Source: Strongylocentrotus droebachiensis (lineage: Eukaryota; Echinodermata; Echinoidea; Camarodonta; Strongylocentrotidae). Taken from it: DNA of 64,000 bases. Positions 27,501 to 32,289 of this stretch are shown in pieces (the first letter of the stretch is position 1; each line of letters starts with the position of its first letter). The translations under genes were made by a program, and so were the position numbers. Below the pieces are notes generated by a model. That model saw nothing but the letters and a program-made list of their open reading frames with translations. It made no database searches and was not told where the DNA came from. The stretch lies in NCBI GenBank assembly GCA_035222895.1, contig JAVYIG010000038.1:1139145-1203144 (forward strand), written 5' to 3'.

Positions 27501-30431
27501 ATGTCTTTCATTGGCTGAACATTTCTAACCTGTTTATTTGTTTGTTTGTTTATATTCTACAGAGCTAGAGACTTCTACCACACATGCTACTGTTTGAGTG
27601 GTCTGTCAGTGGCTCAACATTTCTAATCTGTTTGTTTGTTTGTTTATATTCTACAGAGCTAGAGACTTCTACCACACATGCTACTGTTTGAGTGGTCTGT
27701 CAGTGGCTCAACATTTCTAATCTGTTTGTTTGTTTGTTTGTTTGTTTATCCTCTACAGAGCTAGAGACTTCTACCACACATGCTACTGTTTGAGTGGTCT
27801 GTCAGTGGCTCAACATTTCTAACCTGTTTATTTGTTTGTTTATATTCTACAGAGCTAGAGACTTCTACCACACATGCTACTGTTTGAGTGGTCTGTCAGT
27901 GGCTCAACATTTCTAATCTGTTTGTTTGTTTGTTTATATTCTACAGAGCTAGAGACTTCTACCACACATGCTACTGTTTGAGTGGTCTGTCAGTGGCTCA
28001 ACATTTCTAATCTGTTTGTTTGTTTGTTTGTTTGTTTATCCTCTACAGAGCTAGAGACTTCTACCACACATGCTACTGTTTGAGTGGTCTTTCAGTGGCT
28101 CAACATTTCTAATCTGTTTGTTTGTTTGTTTGTTTATCCTCTACAGAGCTAGAGACTTCTACCACACATGCTACTGTTTGAGTGGTCTGTCAGTGGCTCA
28201 ACATTTCTAATCTGTTTGTTTGTTTGTTTGTTTATATTCTACAGAGCTAGAGACTTCTACCACACATGCTACTGTTTGAGTGGTCTGTCAGTGGCTCAAC
28301 ATTTCTAATCTGTTTGTTTGTTTGTTTGTTTATATTCTACAGAGCTAGAGACTTCTACCACACATGCTACTGTTTGAGTGGTCTGTCAGTGGCTCAACAT
28401 TTCTAATCTGTTTGTTTGTTTGTTTGTTTATATTCTACAGAGCTAGAGACTTCTACCACACATGCTACTGTTTGAGTGGTCTGTCAGTGGCTCAACATTT
28501 CTAATCTGTTTGTTTGTTTGTTTGTTTATATTCTACAGAGCTAGAGACTTCTACCACACATGCTACTGTTGGAGTGGTCTGTCAGTGGCTCAACATTTCT
28601 AACCTGTTTATTTGTTTGTTTGTTTGCTTATCCTCTACAGAGCTAGAGACTTCTACCACACATGCTACTGTTTGAGTGGTCTGTCAGTGGCTCAACATTT
28701 ATAATCTGTTTGTTTGTTTGTTTGTTTATATTCTACAGAGCTAGAGACTTCTACCACACATGCTACTGTTGGAGTGGTCTGTCAGTGGCTCAACATTTCT
28801 AATCTGTTTATTTGTTTGTTTGTTTGCTTATCCTCTACAGAGCTAGAGACTTCTACCACACATGCTACTGTTTGAGTGGTCTGTCAGTGGCTCAACATTT
28901 CTAATCTGTTTGTTTGTTTGTTTGTTTATATTCTACAGAGCTAGAGACTTCTACCACACATGCTACTGTTTGAGTGGTCTGTCAGTGGCTCAACATTTCT
29001 AATCTGTTTGTTTGTTTGTTTGTTTATATTCTACAGAGCTAGAGACTTCTACCACACATGCTACTGTTGGAGTGGTCTGTCAGTGGCTCAACATTTCTAA
29101 TCTGTTTATTTGTTTGTTTGTTTGCTTATCCTCTACAGAGCTAGAGACTTCTACCACACATGCTACTGTTTGAGTGGTCTGTCAGTGGCTCAACATTTCT
29201 AATCTGTTTGTTTGTTTGTTTGTTTATATTCTACAGAGCTAGAGACTTCTACCACACATGCTACTGTTGGAGTGGTCTGTCAGTGGCTCAACATTTCTAA
29301 TCTGTGTGTTTGTTTGTTTGTTTATCCTCTACAGAGCTAGAGACTTCTACCACACATGCTACTGTTGGAGTGGTCTGTCAGTGGCTCAACATTTCTAATC
29401 TGTTTGTTTGTTTGTTTGTTTGTTTGTTTGTTTGTTTGTTTGTTTATCCTCTACAGAGCTAGAGACTTCTACCACACATGCTACTGTTTGAGTGGTCTGT
29501 CAGTGGCTCAACATTTCTAATCTGTTTGTTTGTTTGTTTGTTTGTTTGTTTGTTTGTTTGTTTATCCTCTACAGAGCTAGAGACTTCTACCACACATGCT
29601 ACTGTTTGAGTGGTCTGTCAGTGGCTCAACATTTCTTAGCTGGTCAACTCAGGGAAGATGATGTGGCGGGAGATCCCAAGAATGAACTTGTAAGTTTATG
29701 ATAATCTATCAAATTGTCATGGTTTTCAACTCTTTATTTGCCATGAAACAAAACCCTATACTGTTTAATTAAGTATATACTGTACATGTACACTGTGCAT
29801 TTGACAAAGATGACTGTGTCAGTCTCCTGCTGTTCGACCTGTTGACCAAAACCTGGAAAGAGTTGATAAGTCTTTACAGTAATTTATTTATTTATTTATT
29901 TCTAATCTTTTGTCAGGGTAGCCCATTCACCAATAAGTAGTGGTGTTCCATGTTTACATAAAAAATCATAACGTTTATAAAGAACAGTTAAAATAAAATT
30001 CCATAGTACCGTACATTTAGAAAGATATGACACAGCAATAATAGACGTGGCACAAACAAATACTCGTTATAATAATATATAAAGATTTCTATTTACCAAA
30101 AGCTTCTAAGCGACTTATCTAAGTTGGTGGCAAGTCCTCCAAATCAACTGCAAAATAACAATTGCCTATTTCTTATGTAGAGGGTTGCTAGTGATATCAA
30201 ACAAAACTTGACTTGCTATTGATTCTGATCAATTAAAACTCTTAAATAACACTGGACTTTACTTAAAAATGAGAAGCCAGCGTCAGGAAAAGTAGAATTT
30301 ATCTTTCTTTTTTACCCTTTCCTGTTTTTCCTGAACAGAGACCGACCCATCCAGTGTTCAACATAAGCCTCCAATGTGCCCACAATGCATCACACTACTT
30401 TGGCAAGCTGCCCATCCCAACCCCCAGATGA
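2862..30431 (+). CDS. FNTB: FNTB, protein farnesyltransferase beta subunit (12-exon gene, whole span)
   Basis: The product is the catalytic beta subunit of protein farnesyltransferase, which pairs with FNTA in the cytosol and attaches farnesyl to the cysteine of CaaX proteins such as Ras and lamins. Exons are 2862-2954, 4021-4100, 8597-8761, 9312-9361, 10842-10938, 11310-11393, 21887-21973, 22997-23126, 24184-24358, 26767-26836, 29575-29689 and 30339-30431. All have AG/GT borders and join in phase to 1239 nt, giving 412 residues (human FNTB has 437). Zinc ligands Asp285, Cys287 and His350 sit exactly 12 positions before human Asp297, Cys299 and His362. Trp90, Trp94, Arg190, His236, Arg279, Lys282, Tyr288, Trp291, Asp347 and Tyr349 also match active-site residues at the same offset. 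Prenyltransferase alpha-alpha repeats appear as GGF/GGY motifs. The N-terminus is shorter than in human and is the least certain part. Parts of exons 9 and 11 are tandemly duplicated in the following and preceding introns. Confidence 0.95.
2955..4020 (+). other. FNTB intron 1
   Basis: This intron contains a purine-rich minisatellite at 3105-3395 and otherwise AT-rich DNA. No coding region, RNA or mobile element was recognised. Confidence 0.7.
3105..3395. repeat. Purine minisatellite (GAAGAAGAAGGAGG-type, about 48-bp unit)
   Basis: A GAA/GGA tract contains a repeated unit that includes AGTAGATCTAGGACTAGGAG (copies near 3195 and 3240), followed by degenerate copies. The arginine-rich and leucine-rich reading frames over it are artefacts of the repeat. 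Confidence 0.85.
4021..4100 (+). CDS. FNTB: FNTB exon 2
   Basis: It encodes residues 32-57 (EDVEKLVDNKFAMYRAR and following) plus two bases of Gly58. The acceptor is TGTGCAG and the donor is GTAAGA. It aligns with the human segment that includes VEEKIQEVF. A TIR element begins only 12 bases after the donor. Confidence 0.85.
4113..5477. mobile_element. TIR element with 3-bp TAA target duplication, carrying a minisatellite
   Basis: The ends are GGGTGCGTTTAATCGA and its inverted form TTCGATTGAACGCACCC, flanked by TAA at 4110-4112 and 5478-5480. Both ends continue with similar inverted sequence (CTAGAATCACG-like). The centre is a pyrimidine minisatellite. No transposase frame was found, so it is non-autonomous. 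Relatives lie at 39441-39668 (TAG duplication) and 44475-44942 (TAT duplication). Confidence 0.8.
4416..5225. repeat. Pyrimidine minisatellite (TTATGTTATTCTTTGTTT core)
   Basis: About twenty copies of a 33-48 bp unit built on CTTATGTTATTCTTTGTTTC followed by CTTCTATCAC. It lies inside the TIR element 4113-5477. The Phe/Leu/Val/Ser-rich frames over it are repeat artefacts. Confidence 0.9.
5493..5577 (-). mobile_element. SINE tail fragment (minus orientation)
   Basis: An ATT/AAT microsatellite is followed by TTCTTGTATAGCGCTCATGT and a stretch matching 36052-36136, which is a diverged copy of the same tail. The mirror GCGCTATA motif before the ATT tail is typical of the SINE tails elsewhere in the window. 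Confidence 0.55.
5867..5935 (+). mobile_element. Short SINE-like tail with ATT repeat
   Basis: The sequence GTTAGGCGCATTATAAATGT precedes an ATT repeat, the same arrangement as the other SINE tails here. The body upstream is not recognisable. Confidence 0.45.
6344..7639 (+). CDS. Reverse transcriptase of a LINE, 5'-truncated
   Basis: The frame is 431 residues, open and ending with a natural stop. It begins at the conserved NYRPISLT region and carries DFAKAFDSVSH (palm aspartate), SGVPQGTILGP, and the catalytic YADD in RLYADDCILY, followed by a thumb region and a C-terminal domain with YLGI and RVQKRYLR. Full-length enzymes of this type also have an N-terminal endonuclease, which is absent. 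Just upstream another frame ends VLKTKDGR, so a frameshift near 6340 is possible. Clade placement (CR1/Jockey-like) is inference. Confidence 0.85.
   Translation: MKEDPGNYRPISLTSITCKLLEKFVCKHLVDHFNLHNVLCDNQHGFREKRSCETQLIEAIHDWSSWMNSGYSVDIAYLDFAKAFDSVSHNLLERKLKMYGIQNSNLKWIMNFLKNRSQRVVLNGEYSNWVDVKSGVPQGTILGPIIFLCFINDISYNIDSTIRLYADDCILYRPIHSIEDCKLLQKDLENLDKWANSWLLDFNVNKCKIMQMSRKSSKPQYEYKLGGHKLINTKSEKYLGITINDTLNFNSHCNETYAKCSKIVAIIKRNFLNCPRSVFKTLYDSLIRPCLEYCCIAWDPYRVSHINIIERVQKRYLRMMFRDWETSYHELLEKSSFAKLEERRKYHRLVMFYKIINNMVNVGPIEKIIRAHRIGRNDHNMKMYVPFAKTDYFKNSFYIRTANEWNMLPSNVINSPSLSTFKISLKSCLHI
7958..8017 (+). other. 3' UTR hairpins of the LINE
   Basis: GGGATGCAGA (7958-7967) pairs perfectly with TCTGCATCCC (7993-8002), with an inner stem GGGTTT/AAACCC. 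A second hairpin AGACA/TGTCT follows at 8004-8017. The ATACA tail begins directly afterwards. Such 3' structures are commonly the signal recognised by LINE reverse transcriptases. Confidence 0.75.
8300..8580. repeat. ATC / ATT microsatellite
   Basis: Long runs of ATC and then ATT/ATTATTATCTGT units lie directly before the acceptor of FNTB exon 3. The matching microsatellite on the other side of the inserted elements is at 5915-6057. Confidence 0.9.
8597..8761 (+). CDS. FNTB: FNTB exon 3
   Basis: It completes Gly58, encodes residues 59-112 and starts Ser113. It contains SRPWLCYWIVHSLELL with Trp90 and Trp94, a block nearly identical to human FNTB that lines the isoprenoid pocket. The acceptor is TTTTCAG and the donor is GTAAAG. 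Confidence 0.95.
8796..8955. repeat. Dispersed repeat with telomere-like CCCTAA words
   Basis: CAATTGCTC, TAACCAAATTCTTAATTTCAACC and CCTAACTTTTACCCC-like words resemble the stretch at 18818-18960, so both are diverged copies of one repeat. Confidence 0.45.
9312..9361 (+). CDS. FNTB: FNTB exon 4
   Basis: A 50-nt exon encoding residues 114-129 (IAQFLGQCQCPDGGFA) between the split codons of Ser113 and Gly130. It carries the first GGF repeat motif. The acceptor is CTTGCAG and the donor is GTAAGA. Confidence 0.93.
9436..9913. mobile_element. TTAA-flanked MITE (AGGTAATACAAAG termini)
   Basis: AGGTAATACAAAGTTTTGG at the left is mirrored by CCGAAACTTTGTATTACCT at the right. TTAA flanks both ends (9432-9435 and 9914-9917). 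TTAA target duplications are typical of Kolobok and piggyBac elements. No transposase is present. Confidence 0.75.
10335..10711. mobile_element. TTAA-flanked MITE (AGGGATC termini)
   Basis: AGGGATC and its inverted form GGATCCCT are flanked by TTAA at 10331-10334 and 10712-10715. A truncated copy in opposite orientation lies at 55082-55317. Internal words such as CGTCAGGCGAACGGTT are shared. Confidence 0.75.
10842..10938 (+). CDS. FNTB: FNTB exon 5
   Basis: It encodes residues 131-161, containing AHLAPTYAAVLAL and GTEEAYNIID, between the split codons of Gly130 and Arg162. The match to human (HLAPTYAAVNAL, GTEEAYDII) is very close. The acceptor is TGTACAG and the donor is GTGAGA. Confidence 0.95.
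11037..11240. repeat. Degenerate telomere-like minisatellite (CCCTGACCCTAA type)
   Basis: A tandem of CCCTAACCCTGACCCTAAATGTGA-like units lies in FNTB intron 5. It is too degenerate for a fresh telomere fusion. Confidence 0.8.
11310..11393 (+). CDS. FNTB: FNTB exon 6
   Basis: It encodes residues 163-189, ending SGEVDV, between the split codons of Arg162 and Arg190. Arg190 corresponds to human Arg202, which binds the farnesyl tail region and substrate carboxylate. The acceptor is TTCACAG and the donor is GTAATT. Confidence 0.95.
11566..12060. repeat. Compound CTTTCTCT tandem repeat (about 200-bp higher-order unit)
   Basis: Three copies of TTGCCAGCC(C/T)TTCTTACTTG followed by CTCATCTAATGACA (near 11619, 11841 and 12018) each precede a long CTTTCTCT tract. 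The Ser/Leu/Phe-rich frames here are repeat artefacts. Confidence 0.85.
12955..13267 (-). mobile_element. Fold-back MITE, copy 1 (CAATAGGCCATTTTCG termini)
   Basis: The arms are inverted over at least 90 bases (for example ATTATTTCATTCACCTGATA against TATCAGGTGAATGAAATAAT). The centre, read in reverse, matches the centre of the copy at 39899-40191, so the two copies are in opposite orientation. Confidence 0.85.
13330..13469. mobile_element. Small TTAA-flanked MITE
   Basis: GCTACGGTCACAAAGG at the left is mirrored imperfectly by CATTTGTGACCGAGGC at the right, with TTAA at 13326-13329 and 13470-13473. Confidence 0.55.
13990..14060. repeat. ATC microsatellite
   Basis: A run of CATCATCAT/CACCATCAT units followed by a GC-richer repeat relic to about 14215. 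Confidence 0.85.
14700..15300. other. CpG-rich island-like stretch with a strong splice-donor motif
   Basis: GC content and CpG frequency rise sharply against the AT-rich surroundings (CGGCGGGGACGGCCGTGG near 14776, GACGACGTCGCGTTCG near 15099). CTAG|GTAAGT at 15086-15092 is a near-consensus donor on the plus strand. It could be a promoter or 5' exon of an alternative or non-coding transcript, or only a GC-rich repeat. No protein is recognised. Confidence 0.35.
15343..16523 (-). CDS. Nested acidic gene, exon 2 (terminal)
   Basis: After the acceptor CCCTCAG at 16530-16524 it reads QARLKRKQRTHGLLG and then MLERPLRLDQLC. The lysine-rich block and the acidic tail follow, to TGA at 15345-15343. 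About a third of the exon is GAT/GAC/GAA repeat, so length polymorphism is likely. The first 120 residues are not repetitive and look like ordinary coding sequence. Confidence 0.6.
15343..18629 (-). CDS. Nested antisense gene: unrecognised 581-residue acidic protein (whole span)
   Basis: Two exons on the minus strand, 18629-18065 and 16523-15343, join in phase (G|GA, Gly189) across a GTAAGA donor and a consensus acceptor with CTAAC branch-like and pyrimidine tracts. The predicted protein has a Ser/Pro/Arg-rich N-terminal half with KRRKPSKRYREVFVWDH, a conserved-looking middle (residues about 190-260), a lysine-rich segment (274-313, NLS-like) and an Asp/Glu-rich tail (about 317-581) encoded largely by an ATC/GAT microsatellite. 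I do not recognise a family. The composition suggests a nuclear or chromatin-associated role, which is inference only. The start ATG follows an in-frame TAG; further 5' exons cannot be excluded. Confidence 0.6.
16691..17541. mobile_element. TIR element (TACCGTAATT termini) with captured reverse transcriptase fragment, copy 1
   Basis: TACCGTAATTAACGGTGTAT at the left is mirrored by CACCGTTAATTATGGTA at the right. Inside, about 16740-16965, is a decayed reverse transcriptase fragment (GVPQGSIL, and a frameshifted YINDLTHSA region). A second element is nested in its right arm at 17052-17499. Relatives lie at 47526-47891 and 52691-53317. Confidence 0.8.
17052..17499. mobile_element. hAT-like MITE nested in another TIR element
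   Basis: The termini CAGAGATGCCAAC and GTTGGCATCCCTG are inverted. GGTTAA flanks both sides (17046-17051 and 17500-17505). Removing the element and one GGTTAA restores the host element's right terminus as seen at 47850-47870. It contains a 26-T run. Confidence 0.85.
17640..17860 (-). repeat. Dispersed repeat, copy related to 55320-55560 and 57060-57370
   Basis: On the minus strand it shares CATATACATCTTTCTGTGTA, ACAGTGCTTG, and ACCAAGACTGG followed by CCAAATTTCTTATCAT with the copies in the MAX upstream region. Its boundaries are unclear. Confidence 0.65.
18065..18629 (-). CDS. Nested acidic gene, exon 1
   Basis: It encodes residues 1-188 plus one base of Gly189, ending GRNVYTPK before donor GTAAGA. 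The frame is open, non-repetitive and has a plausible coding composition, rich in Ser, Pro, Arg and Thr. A basic cluster (RGRNGKRRKPSKRYR) lies near residue 130. TAG precedes the ATG by six bases, but that TAG could also be the end of an acceptor. Confidence 0.55.
18818..18960. repeat. Dispersed repeat with interstitial telomere-like words
   Basis: CCTAACCCTAACCCTAAACC at about 18893 lies in a diverged relative of the repeat at 8796-8955. Confidence 0.5.
20092..20466. mobile_element. Inverted-repeat element (GTCTGTCCTTATCAGCTC termini)
   Basis: TCAGCTCGAGATTGCCAAAT (20103) is mirrored by ATTTGGCAATCTTGAGCTGA (20436). The outer GTCTGTC/GACAGG words extend the match. The word GCTGATGAAGAC or a variant appears three times inside. 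The left neighbour 19856-20090 has an open frame I do not recognise. Confidence 0.6.
21525..21570. repeat. GA / GACA microsatellite
   Basis: AGAGAGAG followed by AGACAGAC units, in intron 6 just before FNTB exon 7. Confidence 0.85.
21887..21973 (+). CDS. FNTB: FNTB exon 7
   Basis: It completes Arg190 and encodes residues 191-218 (GAYCAAVSAILTNVATPDLF and following), starting Ser219. Human FNTB has the same SAYCAA and TPDLFEGTAEW blocks. The acceptor is CCCACAG and the donor is GTATGG. Confidence 0.95.
22997..23126 (+). CDS. FNTB: FNTB exon 8
   Basis: It encodes residues 220-262, including CQTYEGGFAGQPGMEAHGGY. His236 in MEAHGGY corresponds to human His248, which contacts the diphosphate. 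The acceptor is CTCCAG and the donor is GTGAGT, with phase 0 at the end. The residue formed at the junction is Ser219, where human has Arg. Confidence 0.95.
23172..23392. repeat. Palindromic minisatellite (GACAACTACCCCC / GGGGGTAGTTGTC)
   Basis: The left arm carries repeated CAACTACCCCC/CAACTATCCCCC words. The right arm, from about 23290, carries the inverted words GGGGGTAGTTG. CCCCCAGTCAACTACCCCCT pairs with GGGGGTAGTTGACTGAGGG. It starts 46 bases after the exon 8 donor and could fold into a long GC-rich hairpin in the pre-mRNA. Confidence 0.85.
23482..23667. mobile_element. Partial copy of the TTAA MITE at 34603-34990
   Basis: It shares TAGCTACTTGCGCCCTCTAT, GATGAGATAACCACCT and GGTCTAATCC in the same order. 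The termini are missing or decayed. Confidence 0.7.
24184..24358 (+). CDS. FNTB: FNTB exon 9
   Basis: It encodes residues 263-320 plus one base of Lys321. It contains RQMRFEGGFQGRTNKLVDGC with Arg279, Lys282 and zinc ligands Asp285 and Cys287, then YSFW with Tyr288 and Trp291. The acceptor is TATGCAG and the donor is GTAAGT. Its 3' part and donor are repeated 211 bases downstream. Confidence 0.97.
24444..24597 (+). pseudogene. Tandem partial duplicate of FNTB exon 9 with its 5' splice site
   Basis: About 154 bases repeat 24233-24386 at a 211-base offset with only a few substitutions. It includes codons from AACAAGCTTGTAGATGG through CCTGGATGTTTGACCAGA and the following GTAAGTG donor and intron start. 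An AC/AG microsatellite (24419-24444) joins the two copies. The copy lacks the exon's acceptor and first third, so it is not a normal exon. Confidence 0.9.
24714..25346. mobile_element. TIR element (TACCGTATTTGCCGGC termini)
   Basis: TACCGTATTTGCCGGCATAA is mirrored by TTATCGCCGGCAAATACGGTA at the right. Sub-terminal GGGGTGCGGCCT words occur on both sides. It contains a segment (24899-25020) also present in reverse at 61602-61733. No transposase was seen. Confidence 0.8.
25378..25762. mobile_element. hAT-type MITE with 8-bp target duplication
   Basis: CCCGGCCCCCCCACTCAG is mirrored by CTGAGTGGGGGGGCCGGG. GTTATACA flanks both sides (25370-25377 and 25763-25770). No coding capacity. Confidence 0.88.
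26287..26649. mobile_element. hAT-like MITE (CATACCTGCCAAC termini), 6-bp flank repeat
   Basis: CATACCTGCCAAC is mirrored by GTTGGCAGGTATG. AAATTG flanks both ends (26281-26286 and 26650-26655). Confidence 0.82.
26767..26836 (+). CDS. FNTB: FNTB exon 10
   Basis: It completes Lys321, encodes residues 322-343 (ALQEYVLLCCQNNHGGLIDK, then PG) and leaves two bases of Lys344. Human has ALQEYILMCCQ and GGLLDKPGK. The acceptor is TTTCAG and the donor is GTAAGT. Confidence 0.95.
26940..27263. mobile_element. Fold-back MITE (GGGGGGTATTTCATAAAGC termini)
   Basis: The left arm GCTGTGCGTAAAGTTA and the right arm TAACTTTACGCACAGC are perfectly inverted. CAAATGATTTGAATATGAAG and CTTCATATTCGAGTCATTTG pair further in. 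It abuts a SINE on its right side. Confidence 0.85.
27264..27472 (-). mobile_element. SINE (minus orientation) next to the exon 11 array
   Basis: Reverse-complemented, it reads CTTTGGCAAGATATCAATCT, TTTGCCACTCTCCACCC, and then a CCGGGGTAATAATAT tail word. These match the SINEs at 30880-31162 and 36427-36796. The tail is atypical and shortened. Confidence 0.65.
27475..29574 (+). repeat. Tandem array of FNTB exon 11 acceptor cassettes (20 decoy copies plus one decayed unit)
   Basis: A unit of about 94-122 bp (mean 100) holds CTACAG, the first 62 bases of exon 11 through CATTTCT, then AATCTG and a TTTG repeat leading to the next CTACAG. Decoy exon starts are 27563, 27657, 27759, 27853, 27947, 28049, 28147, 28245, 28343, 28441, 28539, 28641, 28739, 28841, 28939, 29037, 29139, 29237, 29335 and 29457; the real exon starts at 29575. 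Every decoy reads TTC TAA after His-Phe and has no GT donor. Variants such as TGTTGG for TGTTTG (near 28570, 28770, 29067, 29267 and 29365) and ATATT against ATCCT spacers show patchy homogenisation. A decayed unit at 27475-27526 keeps 41 of 52 exon bases. Confidence 0.97.
29575..29689 (+). CDS. FNTB: FNTB exon 11 (complete copy at the end of the array)
   Basis: It completes Lys344 and encodes residues 345-382, with zinc ligand His350 in ARDFYHTCYCLSGLSVAQHF and then LAGQLREDDVAG. Only this copy continues past CATTTCT into coding sequence and has a donor (GTAAGT at 29690), so it must be the functional exon. The phase fits exons 10 and 12. Confidence 0.96.
30339..30431 (+). CDS. FNTB: FNTB exon 12 (terminal)
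   Basis: It encodes residues 383-412, RPTHPVFNISLQCAHNASHY and following, ending PIPTPR and TGA (30429-30431). Human has QPTHPVYNI at the same place and a longer C-terminal tail. The acceptor is CTGAACAG. Confidence 0.93.
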   Translation, partial: RPTHPVFNISLQCAHNASHYFGKLPIPTPR

Positions 30432-30639
30432 GGATACGTCAACCAGTTGGTCTGATTATAAAGCTTAGTAGACTACTTACTCTAATATCGACATATACCA
30501 TGCTCTTCGTCCACCACTGCAATATTCACCCCATAGGTATTAAGAATGCATGAAGGTGATGGAACTCATGCAGTGATGGTGCGGTTATATGCCCATTTCC
30601 TACAAGCACTGAAGTCCCAACATTAGCCGTAGGCAGAAC

Positions 30640-30740
30640 ATTATACCTAACCGGGGTAATAATATATCTGTAAAGCACTTCAAATCGTTGTATCGATGTA
30701 TTTAAGCGCTATATAAAAGCGGAATATTATTATTATTATC
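30640..30740 (+). mobile_element. SINE tail
   Basis: CCGGGGTAATAATATATCTG, TAAAGCACTTC, and GCGCTATATAAAAGCGGAAT are followed by an ATT repeat. It is the same tail as at 31074-31162 and 56461-56556. Confidence 0.75.
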
Positions 30741-30879
30741 ATTAACCCTAGCTATAGCTTTTACAAAATAAAGCTTGGACTAAGATGTCACCGTAGTGAC
30801 ACTGAATCTCTATGTTGTTTGATCGAGGAACAAAGTGAGTTTTTGTTTCTGTCAAAACAAAACTTTGCTCACTTAGTGT

Positions 30880-31162
30880 TAATCAACATTTTGCTCGCGT
30901 TCTGTAAACAATGTACCCCCTTTGCACTAACGTCCTTCGGCAAGATGTTATCTACATTTGCCACTCTCCACCCAGGTGTTAAATGGGTACCAAGTAGGAT
31001 GCAAAAGTTAATGTAGTTTGCTCAGCATTGTGAGCGTCTGTTAAATCACGCTTGGCTCCGATGACTCCGATGACCGGGGTAATGATATATCTGTAAAGCG
31101 CTTAGAGACATTTTGTACTAAGCGCTATATAAAAGCGGAATATTGTTTATTATTATTATTAT
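30880..31162 (+). mobile_element. SINE, nearly complete body and tail
   Basis: The body includes CGGCAAGATGTTATCTACAT, TTGCCACTCTCCACCCAGGT and GGGTACCAAGTAGGATG. The tail has TGACCGGGGTAATGATATAT, TGTAAAGCGCTTAGAGACAT, GCGCTATATAAAAGCGGAAT and an ATT repeat. The tRNA-like head is not clear in this copy. Confidence 0.75.
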
Positions 31163-32289
31163 GAAATTGACATGGAATATGGTGAAAACCATGCAGTGGT
31201 GCTCTGTATGATGCTGTAAGAAATGGAATGCTGTATGTCTTTTTTGCGATCATCACAGATTGAAATGCACATTCCATCAACGGTTTTGCAATAGAGTGTA
31301 GAAGAAGCTGATGATGATGAGTAATCCCCCAAATTGTTGGTAATGAAATAATATTGATCATTCCAGTATTGTGTCCTTTTTGTTTTTGTTGTCGTCGATG
31401 TTCATGTCTTGTTAAATGGCTCCGTCATGATACCATGTAAAATAAGAAACTTTATGATAATTGGCATTTACTACTCTTTTTCAAACATGAGGAAGGTGAG
31501 GAATAGCATCATTAATATAATAAGCCCTAAAAATATGTATAATTTCTTGCATTCATAGATTCAATTATCTTATTCATGAATGGAAGAAAAACAATCAATC
31601 TGAAGGACACGTTATATTTTTCTCACAAATTTAAATAAATTAGGAGGGTATGTTTTAATCTTTAAAGAACAAAAAAATTATGTTAGATGCTGCTTACAAG
31701 TATCGGCTTGCATGGTGATGTTGATATACAGAATCCTCCCCCTCACTCACACGGTCCAACCGCAAGCCTACTGTAAATTATGTGTTTTGTACGCAGTGCT
31801 TGATATGTATGATAGAACAAATTAGATGGTATGCCTCAGAAGGCAAATAACCTAGTTATTTTGTATATTTGATCTGTTTGGTGCCAGTAGGGCATTAACT
31901 CATATCATGTTGCACAGTGTTAATGCCATTCTAGCTCCAAACAGATAAAACGTCATTGTATTATATGTGTGCTCTTTTTTTTTTTACATTTGAGTTGAGC
32001 ATTGATCTGAAATAGTTCATGTGCACAGTATTAAGTTTCTGTGAGTGTCCAATGGTAAGTAAAATTATGTGCTACATTGGTATGTTAATGCTTGTACCAA
32101 AGTAAAGTGATTGGACTATCTTATATAAACTCCTCCAGTAAAAGTTCTGCAATTTATGTTTAAGCATTGTTTCTCTCTTGTTACTATGATACCATACTTT
32201 AATTTGGTATTGATACCTTGGATATCATACCTTGGAAGAAGGCATAAAGTTATACAAAACTTATTTGCCCCTCGTTGTCCGCTAGTGGG

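Larger units (their letters stand above)
30432..32285. other. FNTB 3' UTR candidate and downstream DNA
   Basis: The first AATAAA after the stop is at 30767-30772, directly after a SINE tail (30640-30740), so the transcript may end near 30790. A second SINE follows. From 31165 to 32285 no gene or repeat was recognised. Confidence 0.4.

Noticed and set aside
27475..29574. Regularly spaced repeats that might suggest a CRISPR array
   Set aside because: The repeated part is FNTB exon coding sequence and the spacers are TTTG repeats, not unique sequence, in an animal intron.
29492..29701. Open frame joining TTTG-coded LFVCLFVC to the exon 11 protein
   Set aside because: It is a read-through of the last array spacer without an ATG start, and the TTTG part is intronic.
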